A stretch of DNA of 5,096 nucleotides, taken from contig PARX01000021.1 in the NCBI GenBank assembly GCA_002712045.1, positions 7,753 to 12,848 on the forward strand, given 5' to 3'. The notes under the pieces were generated by a model that was given only the letters and a program-made list of their open reading frames with translations, ran no database searches and was not told the DNA's origin. Origin of the DNA: Paracoccaceae bacterium. Its GTDB lineage: Bacteria; Pseudomonadota; Alphaproteobacteria; Rhodobacterales; Rhodobacteraceae. Of the stretch, positions 1 to 5,096 are shown piece by piece. The stretch's first letter is position 1; every line of letters begins with the position of its first letter. Made by a program: the position numbers and the translations under genes.

Positions 1-2
1 AT

Positions 3-356
3 GCGATTAATCTTTTAAGGGTGGAAAGTGCATTGAGTGAAATCGTAATAAATGAGTCTCTTAATTTAGCTGCCTTGGCTCACTCTCAGGATATGTATAA
101 GCAAGATCGAGCCTGGCATTTTGGATCTGACGGTTCTTCACCTTTAGATCGAGTGGCTAAATTTGGATTTACTGGTGAATTAATTGGTGAGAACATCTCC
201 GAGACATATGAAAGCGATGAATTGACTTTGAATGCTTGGATGGCGCAAGAAAATACACGTTCTATTATTCTCGATAAAGATGCAAATTATATGGGTTTAG
301 GTTGGTATCAAGCCGAAGATGGTAAGATTTGGTGGACACAAATTTTTGCTGAATAA
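3..356 (+). CDS. CAP (SCP/PR-1-like) domain protein, 5' end missing
   Basis: This is the C-terminal part of a CAP-superfamily protein, usually exported; the biochemical role of bacterial members is mostly unknown. The frame is open to the left edge, and the codons before the GTG at 21 already read INLLRVESAL, which fits the first CAP helix. That GTG has no properly spaced Shine-Dalgarno site, so the true start lies upstream of the window. Visible features are an AHSQDM helix end, AWHFGSDGSSPLDRV (core His codon at 117-119), GENISETYES (core Glu codon at 189-191), AWMAQENTRSIILD and a closing WWTQIFAE. In canonical CAP domains the AW segment continues as SPGHRxNIL; here the His is Thr (ENTRSIIL), so the cation-binding tetrad looks incomplete. 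I recall similar variants in Rhodobacterales proteins, so this may be normal for the subfamily. Any signal peptide is outside the window. The gene converges on the transpeptidase gene with only 15 bp between the stops. Confidence 0.8.
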   Translation, partial: AINLLRVESALSEIVINESLNLAALAHSQDMYKQDRAWHFGSDGSSPLDRVAKFGFTGELIGENISETYESDELTLNAWMAQENTRSIILDKDANYMGLGWYQAEDGKIWWTQIFAE

Positions 357-371
357 ATTTATGCATATAGT

Positions 372-869
372 TTAAGGGTTAATGTCAATGACCGTACCAA
401 TGTCAACCAATTGATATATTTCTTCAATATCGGAGTTTGATACTGAAACACACCCCCAGGTCCAGTCTTTTTTTGGACGGCGTCCAAAAAAACCTACTCG
501 CCCATGTATGAAGATATCTTTCCCTGGAGGTTTTCCTAATGTCTTGGCTTCAGACTTATCTTTTTTGTTTGGATAAGAAATTCCCAATGAAAGATGGTAA
601 GCACTATTAGGATTTTTTCTATCAATATAATATCTACCTTCTGGTGTTTTTCCATCCCCCTCAATTTTTTTATCACCGGTTGGAGAAAAGCCTAGGTCGA
701 TATCATAACTTCTGACGGCTTTGTTGCCGCTGTAAAGATATAATTTTCGTGATTTTTTAAAGACTACTATTTGTGTTATTTTTGGCAGCTCTTTTGGTCT
801 AAACCAAGAAGAGCATGAAGATAATGATGTGCTTATTAAACCAATTAATAACAGTCGTCTTTGTATCAT
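372..869 (-). CDS. L,D-transpeptidase (YkuD-fold) lipoprotein
   Basis: This 165-residue protein belongs to the YkuD/ErfK family, which makes or breaks bonds at meso-diaminopimelate in peptidoglycan using a catalytic Cys. The N-terminus is a lipoprotein signal: basic MIQRR, a hydrophobic stretch, then lipobox L16-S17-S18-C19. Ser follows the Cys, compatible with outer-membrane anchoring. The YkuD domain covers about residues 32-163 and shows GDGKTPEGRYYI (71-82), the catalytic-site IHG (His122 at its centre) and DWTWGCVSVSN with the predicted nucleophile Cys140. The usual SHGC is WTWGC here, a form found in the YafK-like branch of the family. That branch includes E. coli YafK/DpaA, which detaches Braun lipoprotein from peptidoglycan, so hydrolysis or transpeptidation are both possible. 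The start at 869 has only a weak GAG Shine-Dalgarno match. The gene lies 34 bp after rlmN on the same strand and is probably the last gene of that operon. Confidence 0.87.
   Translation of the reverse strand: MIQRRLLLIGLISTSLSSCSSWFRPKELPKITQIVVFKKSRKLYLYSGNKAVRSYDIDLGFSPTGDKKIEGDGKTPEGRYYIDRKNPNSAYHLSLGISYPNKKDKSEAKTLGKPPGKDIFIHGRVGFFGRRPKKDWTWGCVSVSNSDIEEIYQLVDIGTVIDINP
468..492. repeat. Perfect inverted repeat inside the transpeptidase gene
   Basis: Arms TTTTTTTGGACG (468-479) and CGTCCAAAAAAA (481-492) are exact reverse complements separated by one base (G480). An RNA of either strand could form a stem of about 11 bp with a 3-nt loop. On the coding (minus) strand it specifies roughly G126 to K134, so it lies between the predicted catalytic His122 and Cys140 codons. 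On both strands the T run is 5' and the A run 3' of the stem, the reverse of an intrinsic terminator, so I do not call it one. Confidence 0.9.
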
Positions 870-903
870 ATTTTTCTCATTAAACTTTCTTAAGAAATAG
901 ATC

Positions 904-2085
904 TCAGCTCGTGATTTCTTGTATTATTTGCTTCTTAGATTTTCTCTCTCTTTCTGTCACTGATTTTAATTGACCACAAGCGGCCATAATGTCCTCACCT
1001 CGCGGCCTTCTTATTGGACTGGAGTAACCTGCATTATGGATTATTGTAGCGAATGCATTGATTCTATTATTACTTGATCTTTTGTAAGGCGCTCCAGGCC
1101 ATTCGTTAAAAGGAATTAAATTTATTTTCGCAGGAATACCTTTTATTAAGTTTATTAGACGCCTTGCGTCTTCATCACTATCATTTATCCCTTTTAGCAT
1201 AACATACTCAAAGGTAATCCTTTCTGAATTGGATAACCTGGGGTAATTTCGTAACTCGTTAAGTAATGCAGAAATGTTCCAACGCTTATTAATTGGAACT
1301 AAATTGTTTCTAACCTCATCAGTGGTGGCGTGGAATGAAATTGCTAGCATACAGCCGATTTCAGATCCTACTTTAGAAATTTCAGGAACCACACCGCTTG
1401 TTGAGAGGGTAATCCTACGGCGCGAGAGTGATATACCAGATGGATCCATTGCTATATACATAGCATCTTTTACTGCCTCAAAATTATACAAGGGCTCACC
1501 CATGCCCATCAGTACTACGTTACTTAATTTACGAGGTTGTCTTGCCAAACTTTTTTCTTTGGTTGGCCAATCTTGCAAATCATGCCGCGCTAGCAATATT
1601 TGTCCAATAATTTCAGAAGTGGTTAAGTTTCTTACTAATTTTTGAGTGCCGGTATGGCAGAATGAGCAAGTTAGGGTGCAACCAACTTGACTAGAAATAC
1701 ACAAAGTCCCTCGATCAACTTCTGGGATAAAGACTGTTTCAACTTCATGACCTCCTGTTAGTTTTAGAAGATATTTTCTAGTGCCATCTCGGGAAATCTC
1801 TTTTTTAACTATTTGTGGAATGTTGATTACAAAATGGTTTTCAAGTACTGCTCTAGCCTCTTTTGAGATATTTTTCATTTGGGAAAAATCAGTAATACCC
1901 TTTTGATAAAGCCATCCCCAAATTTGGTCTAATCTCATTTTTAGATGCTCATCACGAATACCAGCAATTGATAGCTGTTCTAACAATGATTGTCTGGATT
2001 GACCTATTATATTCAATTTCAAGCCATCAGATTTTCTTCGCGGTACTGTCACGAAATCATTTATTAGTGGAGTTTGTTTTATCAA
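904..2085 (-). CDS. rlmN: Dual-specificity 23S rRNA/tRNA adenine-C2 methyltransferase RlmN
   Basis: RlmN is a cytosolic radical-SAM enzyme that methylates C2 of A2503 in 23S rRNA, at the peptidyl-transferase centre; the E. coli enzyme also modifies A37 of some tRNAs. All expected landmarks are present in 393 residues (E. coli has 384). The [4Fe-4S] cluster motif CxxxCxxC is Cys136, Cys140 and Cys143. The SAM-binding motif GMGEPL is at 194-199. Glu116 (in EVETVFIP) matches E. coli Glu105, Cys129 (TLCISSQVGC) matches Cys118, and Cys370 (MAACGQL) matches the methyl-carrying Cys355. The CHTGTQKLVRNL stretch is the alphaproteobacterial style. The start is TTG at 2085-2083, supported by AAAGGG seven bases upstream and by an in-frame TAG at 2103-2101 that leaves no better start. 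The N-terminal TPLINDFVTVPRRK resembles what I recall of rhodobacterial RlmN. The gene lies 45 bp after the IalB-family gene and 34 bp before the transpeptidase gene, all on one strand. Confidence 0.97.
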   Translation of the reverse strand: MIKQTPLINDFVTVPRRKSDGLKLNIIGQSRQSLLEQLSIAGIRDEHLKMRLDQIWGWLYQKGITDFSQMKNISKEARAVLENHFVINIPQIVKKEISRDGTRKYLLKLTGGHEVETVFIPEVDRGTLCISSQVGCTLTCSFCHTGTQKLVRNLTTSEIIGQILLARHDLQDWPTKEKSLARQPRKLSNVVLMGMGEPLYNFEAVKDAMYIAMDPSGISLSRRRITLSTSGVVPEISKVGSEIGCMLAISFHATTDEVRNNLVPINKRWNISALLNELRNYPRLSNSERITFEYVMLKGINDSDEDARRLINLIKGIPAKINLIPFNEWPGAPYKRSSNNRINAFATIIHNAGYSSPIRRPRGEDIMAACGQLKSVTERERKSKKQIIQEITS

Positions 2086-2092
2086 AAAACTA

Positions 2093-2098
2093 CCCTTT
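2093..2098 (-). promoter_or_regulatory. Shine-Dalgarno site of rlmN (decides a TTG start)
   Basis: On the minus strand this reads AAAGGG and ends seven bases before the TTG at 2085-2083. No ATG or GTG lies between it and the upstream in-frame stop TAG at 2103-2101, so the spacing and the lack of alternatives favour the TTG as the true start. Confidence 0.7.
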
Positions 2099-2130
2099 GC
2101 CTAGCTTGATTAAATGAGAATTTTTATTTT

Positions 2131-2655
2131 TTATGTTCCACAACGCTTTTGCGCTTCTTTAAGAGCGGCAGAAAACCCCAATAAGCTAAAAGTATCTTGA
2201 GTTCTGGTTCCTTTCTTAGAAGTGCCAAATACTAATGCTTTAACACCACGTTTTAGTGATTTGATAAGCTCTTCATTTTGCTTTACGTCTTTAGGCCACG
2301 CCCATTCACCATCAGTTTGAGATAATATGTGCTCTGAAGCACCTACTGTTAATCTAACTATTGATCCTTGCTTGAAAGGATAGCCACCAGTGAAAGAAAC
2401 CTGTGCATAAACTTTTTGTGAGGGTTCAAAGAGAGCAAATAATTGAATTTCAGATCTATTTACTTTTATCTCCTTTCCATTGCGGGTTGCTTTTGTTTTG
2501 CTGGGAGCCGAAACCACCCAACACTGAGAAGGGTTGTTCTCCACGAATATTGACCAGTCTTGTTTTGAGTCAACTCTATTTGTTGAATATGTTTTTGCCA
2601 TGGTAGGGGAGCTAACAAGAATCGTAATTATAGTTACAATAATAAAATTTTTCAT
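2131..2655 (-). CDS. Invasion-associated locus B (IalB) family exported protein
   Basis: This 174-residue protein has a clear Sec signal peptide: MK, then a hydrophobic core to about residue 16, with likely cleavage after T18-M19-A20. The mature part reads DWSIFVENNPSQCWVVSAPSKT, SFTGGYPFKQGS, TDGEWAWPKD and RTQDTFSLLGFSAALKEAQKRC, a pattern I recognise from the IalB family common in Rhodobacterales. Two cysteines remain in the mature protein, Cys45 and Cys172, and could form a disulfide in the periplasm. The family is named after a Bartonella gene linked to erythrocyte invasion. In free-living alphaproteobacteria the role is unknown, so the name should not be read as evidence of virulence. 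It is the first gene of the probable minus-strand operon with rlmN and the transpeptidase. Upstream are GAAGG (2672-2668, a long 12-nt spacer to the ATG) and a minus-strand TATAAT at 2684-2679. Confidence 0.9.
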   Translation of the reverse strand: MKNFIIVTIITILVSSPTMAKTYSTNRVDSKQDWSIFVENNPSQCWVVSAPSKTKATRNGKEIKVNRSEIQLFALFEPSQKVYAQVSFTGGYPFKQGSIVRLTVGASEHILSQTDGEWAWPKDVKQNEELIKSLKRGVKALVFGTSKKGTRTQDTFSLLGFSAALKEAQKRCGT

Positions 2656-2678
2656 CAGTAATAATCGCCTTCTCTAAG

Positions 2679-2684
2679 ATTATA
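2679..2684 (-). promoter_or_regulatory. Candidate -10 element for the IalB-rlmN-transpeptidase operon
   Basis: The minus strand reads an exact TATAAT here, about 24 bases before the IalB start codon, which would give a very short leader containing the GAAGG ribosome site. No good -35 hexamer lies 16-18 bases upstream. A TTGACT (2692-2687) is present but only two bases upstream of the -10, so it cannot pair with it as a sigma-70 promoter. TATAAT is easy to find by chance in AT-rich DNA. Confidence 0.35.
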
Positions 2685-2714
2685 ATAGTCAATCTAACCG
2701 AAACATTTAGGTTT

Positions 2715-2730
2715 TAAAAAGTACTTTTTA
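2715..2730. repeat. 16-bp perfect palindrome in the divergent spacer
   Basis: The sequence TAAAAAGTACTTTTTA is its own reverse complement. It sits between the two divergently read transcription units, upstream of both sets of promoter candidates, where a regulator-binding site is plausible. No transcription-factor family is recognisable from the pattern. The A/T content raises the chance rate somewhat. Confidence 0.5.
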
Positions 2731-2735
2731 TTTTG

Positions 2736-2764
2736 TATACATTAACTCAATTTTAATCGATAAT
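2736..2764 (+). promoter_or_regulatory. Candidate sigma-70-type promoter for the asparaginase gene
   Basis: TATACA (2736-2741, four of six to TTGACA) and GATAAT (2759-2764, five of six to TATAAT) are separated by 17 bases. The start of transcription would fall near 2771, giving a leader of about 43 nt that holds the AAGAGG ribosome site at 2803-2808, five bases before the ATG at 2814. The match is modest and the region is AT-rich. Confidence 0.4.
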
Positions 2765-2778
2765 TCTAGTCCTAGAAT
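2763..2778. promoter_or_regulatory. Candidate operator palindrome upstream of the asparaginase gene
   Basis: ATTCTAG (2763-2769) and CTAGAAT (2772-2778) are perfect inverted arms around a two-base TC centre. If the promoter at 2736-2764 is real, the palindrome covers the end of its -10 and the transcription start, a typical place for a repressor to act. The regulator is not identifiable from this window. Confidence 0.45.
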
Positions 2779-2813
2779 ATTTTAATAGAAATAAATTTAT
2801 TTAAGAGGTTTTT

Positions 2814-3806
2814 ATGCATTCGGCAGTACAGATGGTCAAAGTGATGCGTGGTGATTTTGAGGAATCTGTTCATTTTGGCCATGCTGTTGTGGCAGATGCA
2901 AGAGGTGGGGTCATAGAGTCTTGGGGTGATATTAATCGAATGACCTTGCCAAGATCTTCATCGAAAATTTTACAAGCCATACCTTTAATTGAAAGTGGTG
3001 CAGCTTATAAGTATTACTTAAATAGTGAGCATTTAGCTTTAGCATGTGCATCTCACGACGGAGCTCTAATTCATACAAATATCGTTCAAGAATGGCTCAA
3101 AAACATAGAGAAGTCAGACTCAGATCTTCGGTGCGGCCCTCAAATGCCTAATGATAATATTGCTAGCTCTGTGTTAATAAAAGACAATAAAAAGCCATGC
3201 CAGTTTCACAATAATTGCTCAGGAAAGCACACGGGTTTTTTAACTTTATCAAAATTCTTATGTGGGGGCAGCGATTACCATGCCTTAGACCATCCGGTAC
3301 AACAGACAGTGAAAGAATGTTTTGAAGAAATGACCAACACTTCAAATGCTGGTCATGCGATTGATGGTTGTTCAGCGCCAAACTTTGCGTGTACATTGGT
3401 TGGATTGGCTCAAGCGATGGCTACTATAGCAGAGGCAAATGAAATCAGTTCATCTAGTAGAGTTAAAGCGTCTTTCAAATTATTAGAGGCTATGATTAAT
3501 CATCCAGATCTAGTCGCAGGAGAAGGAAGAGCTTGTACTGATCTTATGCGGGCGTCTAACAAACGCGTAGTGGTGAAAACGGGAGCAGAAGCTGTTTTTA
3601 TAGCAATTTTACCAGAGTTAAAGTTAGGGATAGCTTTGAAGATTGAAGATGGAAGCACTCGTGCATCTGAAGCAGTTATAGCTGAATTATTGGCAAGATA
3701 CGGAGTTTTAGACCGTAACCACCCACTTGTGAGAAAAAGGCTGCAAGGGCCGATCACAAATTGGAATGGCATTGAGACTGGAGAGTATCGCGTTTGTTTT
3801 GATTGA
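2814..3806 (+). CDS. L-asparaginase, Rhizobium etli (ReAV) type, Asparaginase_II family
   Basis: This enzyme hydrolyses L-asparagine to aspartate and ammonia in the cytosol. The 330-residue protein matches the zinc-binding R. etli class, which is unrelated to the E. coli AnsA/AnsB fold. The residues known from the ReAV structures fall in place: Ser48 and Lys51 in PRSSSKILQ, Ser80 in ACASHDG, the zinc ligands Cys135 and Lys138 in NNCSGKHTGF plus Cys186 in DGCSAPNF (Cys189 in ReAV), Cys241 in GRACTDLM, and Lys255 in VVVKTGAEA (ReAV Lys263). It ends normally with a GITNW-like PITNWNG region. No signal peptide is seen. The ATG at 2814 has AAGAGG five bases upstream; the later Met7 and Met11 lack this. 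It is divergent from the IalB-family gene, and 149 bp ahead of the co-directed PuuE-UraD gene, which suggests a nitrogen-salvage setting, though co-transcription is unproven. Confidence 0.94.
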   Translation: MHSAVQMVKVMRGDFEESVHFGHAVVADARGGVIESWGDINRMTLPRSSSKILQAIPLIESGAAYKYYLNSEHLALACASHDGALIHTNIVQEWLKNIEKSDSDLRCGPQMPNDNIASSVLIKDNKKPCQFHNNCSGKHTGFLTLSKFLCGGSDYHALDHPVQQTVKECFEEMTNTSNAGHAIDGCSAPNFACTLVGLAQAMATIAEANEISSSSRVKASFKLLEAMINHPDLVAGEGRACTDLMRASNKRVVVKTGAEAVFIAILPELKLGIALKIEDGSTRASEAVIAELLARYGVLDRNHPLVRKRLQGPITNWNGIETGEYRVCFD

Positions 3807-3851
3807 TTATTATGTGCAATTAAAAGTAGCATATGGTTAAATTGGAGTTAT

Positions 3852-3890
3852 TTCGATATTATAAGGTTAATCTGACTTCACTATATCGAA
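3852..3890. repeat. Inverted repeat in the asparaginase-puuE spacer
   Basis: TTCGATAT (3852-3859) is repeated in reverse complement as ATATCGAA (3883-3890) with 23 bases between. The arm starts are 31 bp apart, close to three DNA turns, so the arms could be two half-sites on one face of the helix. As an RNA stem it is only 8 bp with a large loop and no U tract, so it is a poor terminator. A match of this size in AT-rich DNA could be chance. Confidence 0.35.
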
Positions 3891-3894
3891 TTAT

Positions 3895-3910
3895 TTGATA
3901 ATCAATTGAT
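3895..3910. repeat. Alternating TTGAT/ATCAA units upstream of puuE
   Basis: TTGAT (3895-3899), ATCAA (3901-3905) and TTGAT (3906-3910) lie almost end to end; 3901-3910 is the 10-bp palindrome ATCAATTGAT. The half-sites look like FNR half-sites, but the spacing is not the TTGAT-N4-ATCAA that FNR-type regulators need. The start codon of puuE is 46 bases further on, so a regulator site is possible but unsupported beyond position. Confidence 0.25.
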
Positions 3911-3955
3911 GAAATTTGAGTTAAAGATAGTAACAAGAAATTTAAGGTTAGATTG

Positions 3956-5096
3956 ATGAAAAATCGTTATCCTCGAAATATGTCTGGATATGGAATTGAT
4001 TGCCCTGAAGTTGTTTGGCCCTTTAATTCTAGGATTGCTGTTCAATTTGTGGTAAATTATGAAGAGGGTGGAGAGAATAATATATTGCATGGGGACCAGG
4101 GGTCTGAGGCTTTCCTTTCAGAAATAATTGGGGCCACATCGTGGCGAGGGCAGCGTCACTGGAATATGGAGTCTATTTATGAATATGGTTCAAAAGCTGG
4201 ATTTTGGCGGCTGGCAAGAATTTTTCAAAAAGCGAATATCAAACCTACTGTTTTTGGAGTGGCTACGGCTTTAGCGCGTTCACCAGAACAAGTTGCTGCT
4301 ATGAATTATATGGATTGGGAAATTGCAAGTCACGGATTAAAGTGGATTGAGCATAAAGACATGTCAATTTCGGAAGAGCGTAAACAAATAAAGGAAGCAA
4401 TAAAGTTACATAAAGAGGTGACTGGCAAGGAGCCTAGTGGGTGGTACACTGGTAGATGTTCTATGAATACTGTAGATTTAGTAAGTTCGGAAAAGATCTT
4501 TAAGTATATTAGTGATGCCTATGATGATGACTTACCTTACTGGAGATTTCATAACAATTTTGACCAATTAATAATTCCGTATTCTTTGGATGTGAATGAT
4601 ATGAGGTTCGCATCGACACAAGGTTTTAACAGTGGAGATCAATTTTTTACTTATTTGAAAGACACTTTTGATTGTTTGTATTCTGAAGGTTGTGATGGAC
4701 AAGCCAAGATTATGAATGTCGGCTTGCATTGTAGATTGGCAGGAAGGCCAGGGCGGGCACAAGCTTTAAGCAAATTTATAGATTATTGTCGTAATCACGA
4801 AAAGGTTTGGTTTCCAAAAAGAGTAGAAATAGCAGATTTCTGGGAAAAAAATAATCCACCCACCCATTTTAGCCGTCCTTCGCAAATGGATAAATCTGAA
4901 TTTTTAAATGCATTTGGAGGTATTTTTGAAAATTCGCGTTGGGTTGCTGAGCAAGCATTTGAGCTAGAGTTAGGGCCTGCGCATGATACAGCAATTGGAA
5001 TACATGGCGCTCTTTCAAGAAGTTTTAGATCAGGAACTAGAAAGGAAAGATTAGAAGTGCTTAAGGCCCATCCTGATTTAGCTGGTAAATTGCTTG
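3956..5096 (+). CDS. puuE: Fused allantoinase PuuE / OHCU decarboxylase UraD, 3' end missing
   Basis: The frame is open from the ATG at 3956 to the right edge (380 codons). AAGG eight bases upstream supports this start, and MKNRYPRNMSGYG is a typical PuuE N-terminus. Residues 1 to about 296 form the PuuE domain, a polysaccharide-deacetylase-fold, metal-independent cyclic amidase that opens allantoin to allantoate. Visible blocks are RIAVQFVVNYEEGGEN (26-41), RHWNMESIYEYGSKAGFWR (67-85), EIASHGLKWI (122-131), GWYTGRCSMNTVDLV (162-176), DDLPYW (191-196), GFNSGDQFF (223-231) and GLHCRLAGRPGR (256-267). After a Pro-rich linker (about 299-309) comes the start of an OHCU decarboxylase domain: FGGIFENSRWVAEQAFE (320-336) and the AHPDLAGKL motif with the catalytic-type His372. 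That step converts OHCU to (S)-allantoin, so the fusion joins two consecutive steps of urate breakdown. This fusion is known in proteobacteria (TIGR03212 describes it). Whether the C-terminal domain is complete cannot be seen here. Confidence 0.94.
   Translation, partial: MKNRYPRNMSGYGIDCPEVVWPFNSRIAVQFVVNYEEGGENNILHGDQGSEAFLSEIIGATSWRGQRHWNMESIYEYGSKAGFWRLARIFQKANIKPTVFGVATALARSPEQVAAMNYMDWEIASHGLKWIEHKDMSISEERKQIKEAIKLHKEVTGKEPSGWYTGRCSMNTVDLVSSEKIFKYISDAYDDDLPYWRFHNNFDQLIIPYSLDVNDMRFASTQGFNSGDQFFTYLKDTFDCLYSEGCDGQAKIMNVGLHCRLAGRPGRAQALSKFIDYCRNHEKVWFPKRVEIADFWEKNNPPTHFSRPSQMDKSEFLNAFGGIFENSRWVAEQAFELELGPAHDTAIGIHGALSRSFRSGTRKERLEVLKAHPDLAGKLL

Noticed and set aside
360..367. TATGCATA palindrome in the gap between the convergent genes
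   Set aside because: Eight A/T-rich bases, with no loop or T tract; expected by chance and unable to form a terminator.
468..492. Intrinsic terminator inside the transpeptidase gene
   Set aside because: The stem is followed by A's, not U's, on both strands, and the protein frame continues intact through the active-site Cys.
1274..1645. Open frame of 123 codons on the + strand
   Set aside because: It lies wholly antisense within rlmN, whose protein is unmistakable, and its translation shows no recognisable domain.
2131..2655. Virulence role for the IalB-family protein
   Set aside because: The family is widespread in free-living alphaproteobacteria, and nothing else here suggests a pathogen.
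3500..3832. Open frame of 110 codons on the minus strand
   Set aside because: It is mostly antisense to the asparaginase C-terminal half, which carries conserved residues; no ribosome site or domain supports it.
3807..3845. Possible terminator after the asparaginase gene
   Set aside because: Only a 5-bp AATTG-type pairing (CAATT at 3817 with AATTG at 3840) with a long loop and no T tract.
3895..3905. FNR/Anr-type box before puuE
   Set aside because: TTGAT and ATCAA are present, but with one base between them instead of four, so it does not fit the known site.
3902..4090. Short minus-strand frame across the puuE start
   Set aside because: It overlaps the conserved PuuE N-terminus on the opposite strand and has no domain signal. 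The same reasoning removes 2403-2606, 3163-3396 and 4568-4762.

Overview
The window is an AT-rich stretch that looks like the chromosome of an alphaproteobacterium, probably a marine member of the Rhodobacterales. The RlmN protein carries the CTLTCSFCHTGTQKLVRNLT-type radical-SAM segment usual in alphaproteobacteria. An IalB-family exported protein, a Rhizobium etli-type asparaginase and a PuuE-UraD fusion are also typical of that class. The order-level placement is inference from protein style and base composition, not from a marker gene.

Layout, left to right. (1) The 3' part of a CAP/SCP-domain gene on the + strand enters from the left edge and stops at 356. (2) Converging on it is a three-gene minus-strand cluster, read from right to left: an IalB-family exported protein (2655 to 2131), rlmN (2085 to 904) and an L,D-transpeptidase-like lipoprotein (869 to 372). 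The gaps are only 45 and 34 bp, so one operon is likely. (3) A 158-bp divergent spacer (2656-2813) holds two perfect palindromes, candidate promoters for both directions and a good Shine-Dalgarno site. (4) On the + strand follow a zinc-dependent-type L-asparaginase (2814-3806), a 149-bp spacer with inverted repeats, and the start of a fused allantoinase PuuE / OHCU decarboxylase UraD gene (3956 to beyond the right edge).

The left half is envelope and translation housekeeping: a periplasmic IalB protein, 23S rRNA/tRNA adenine-C2 methylation, and a peptidoglycan-modifying lipoprotein. The right half is nitrogen salvage: asparagine to aspartate plus ammonia, and the ureide branch of purine/urate breakdown, where one polypeptide covers two steps around allantoin.

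No RNA genes, mobile elements, CRISPR arrays or long gene-free stretches were seen. No previously undescribed system is evident. The most notable items are the paired palindromes in the divergent spacer, a 25-bp perfect hairpin inside the transpeptidase gene between its catalytic His and Cys codons, and the PuuE-UraD fusion, which is a known arrangement.
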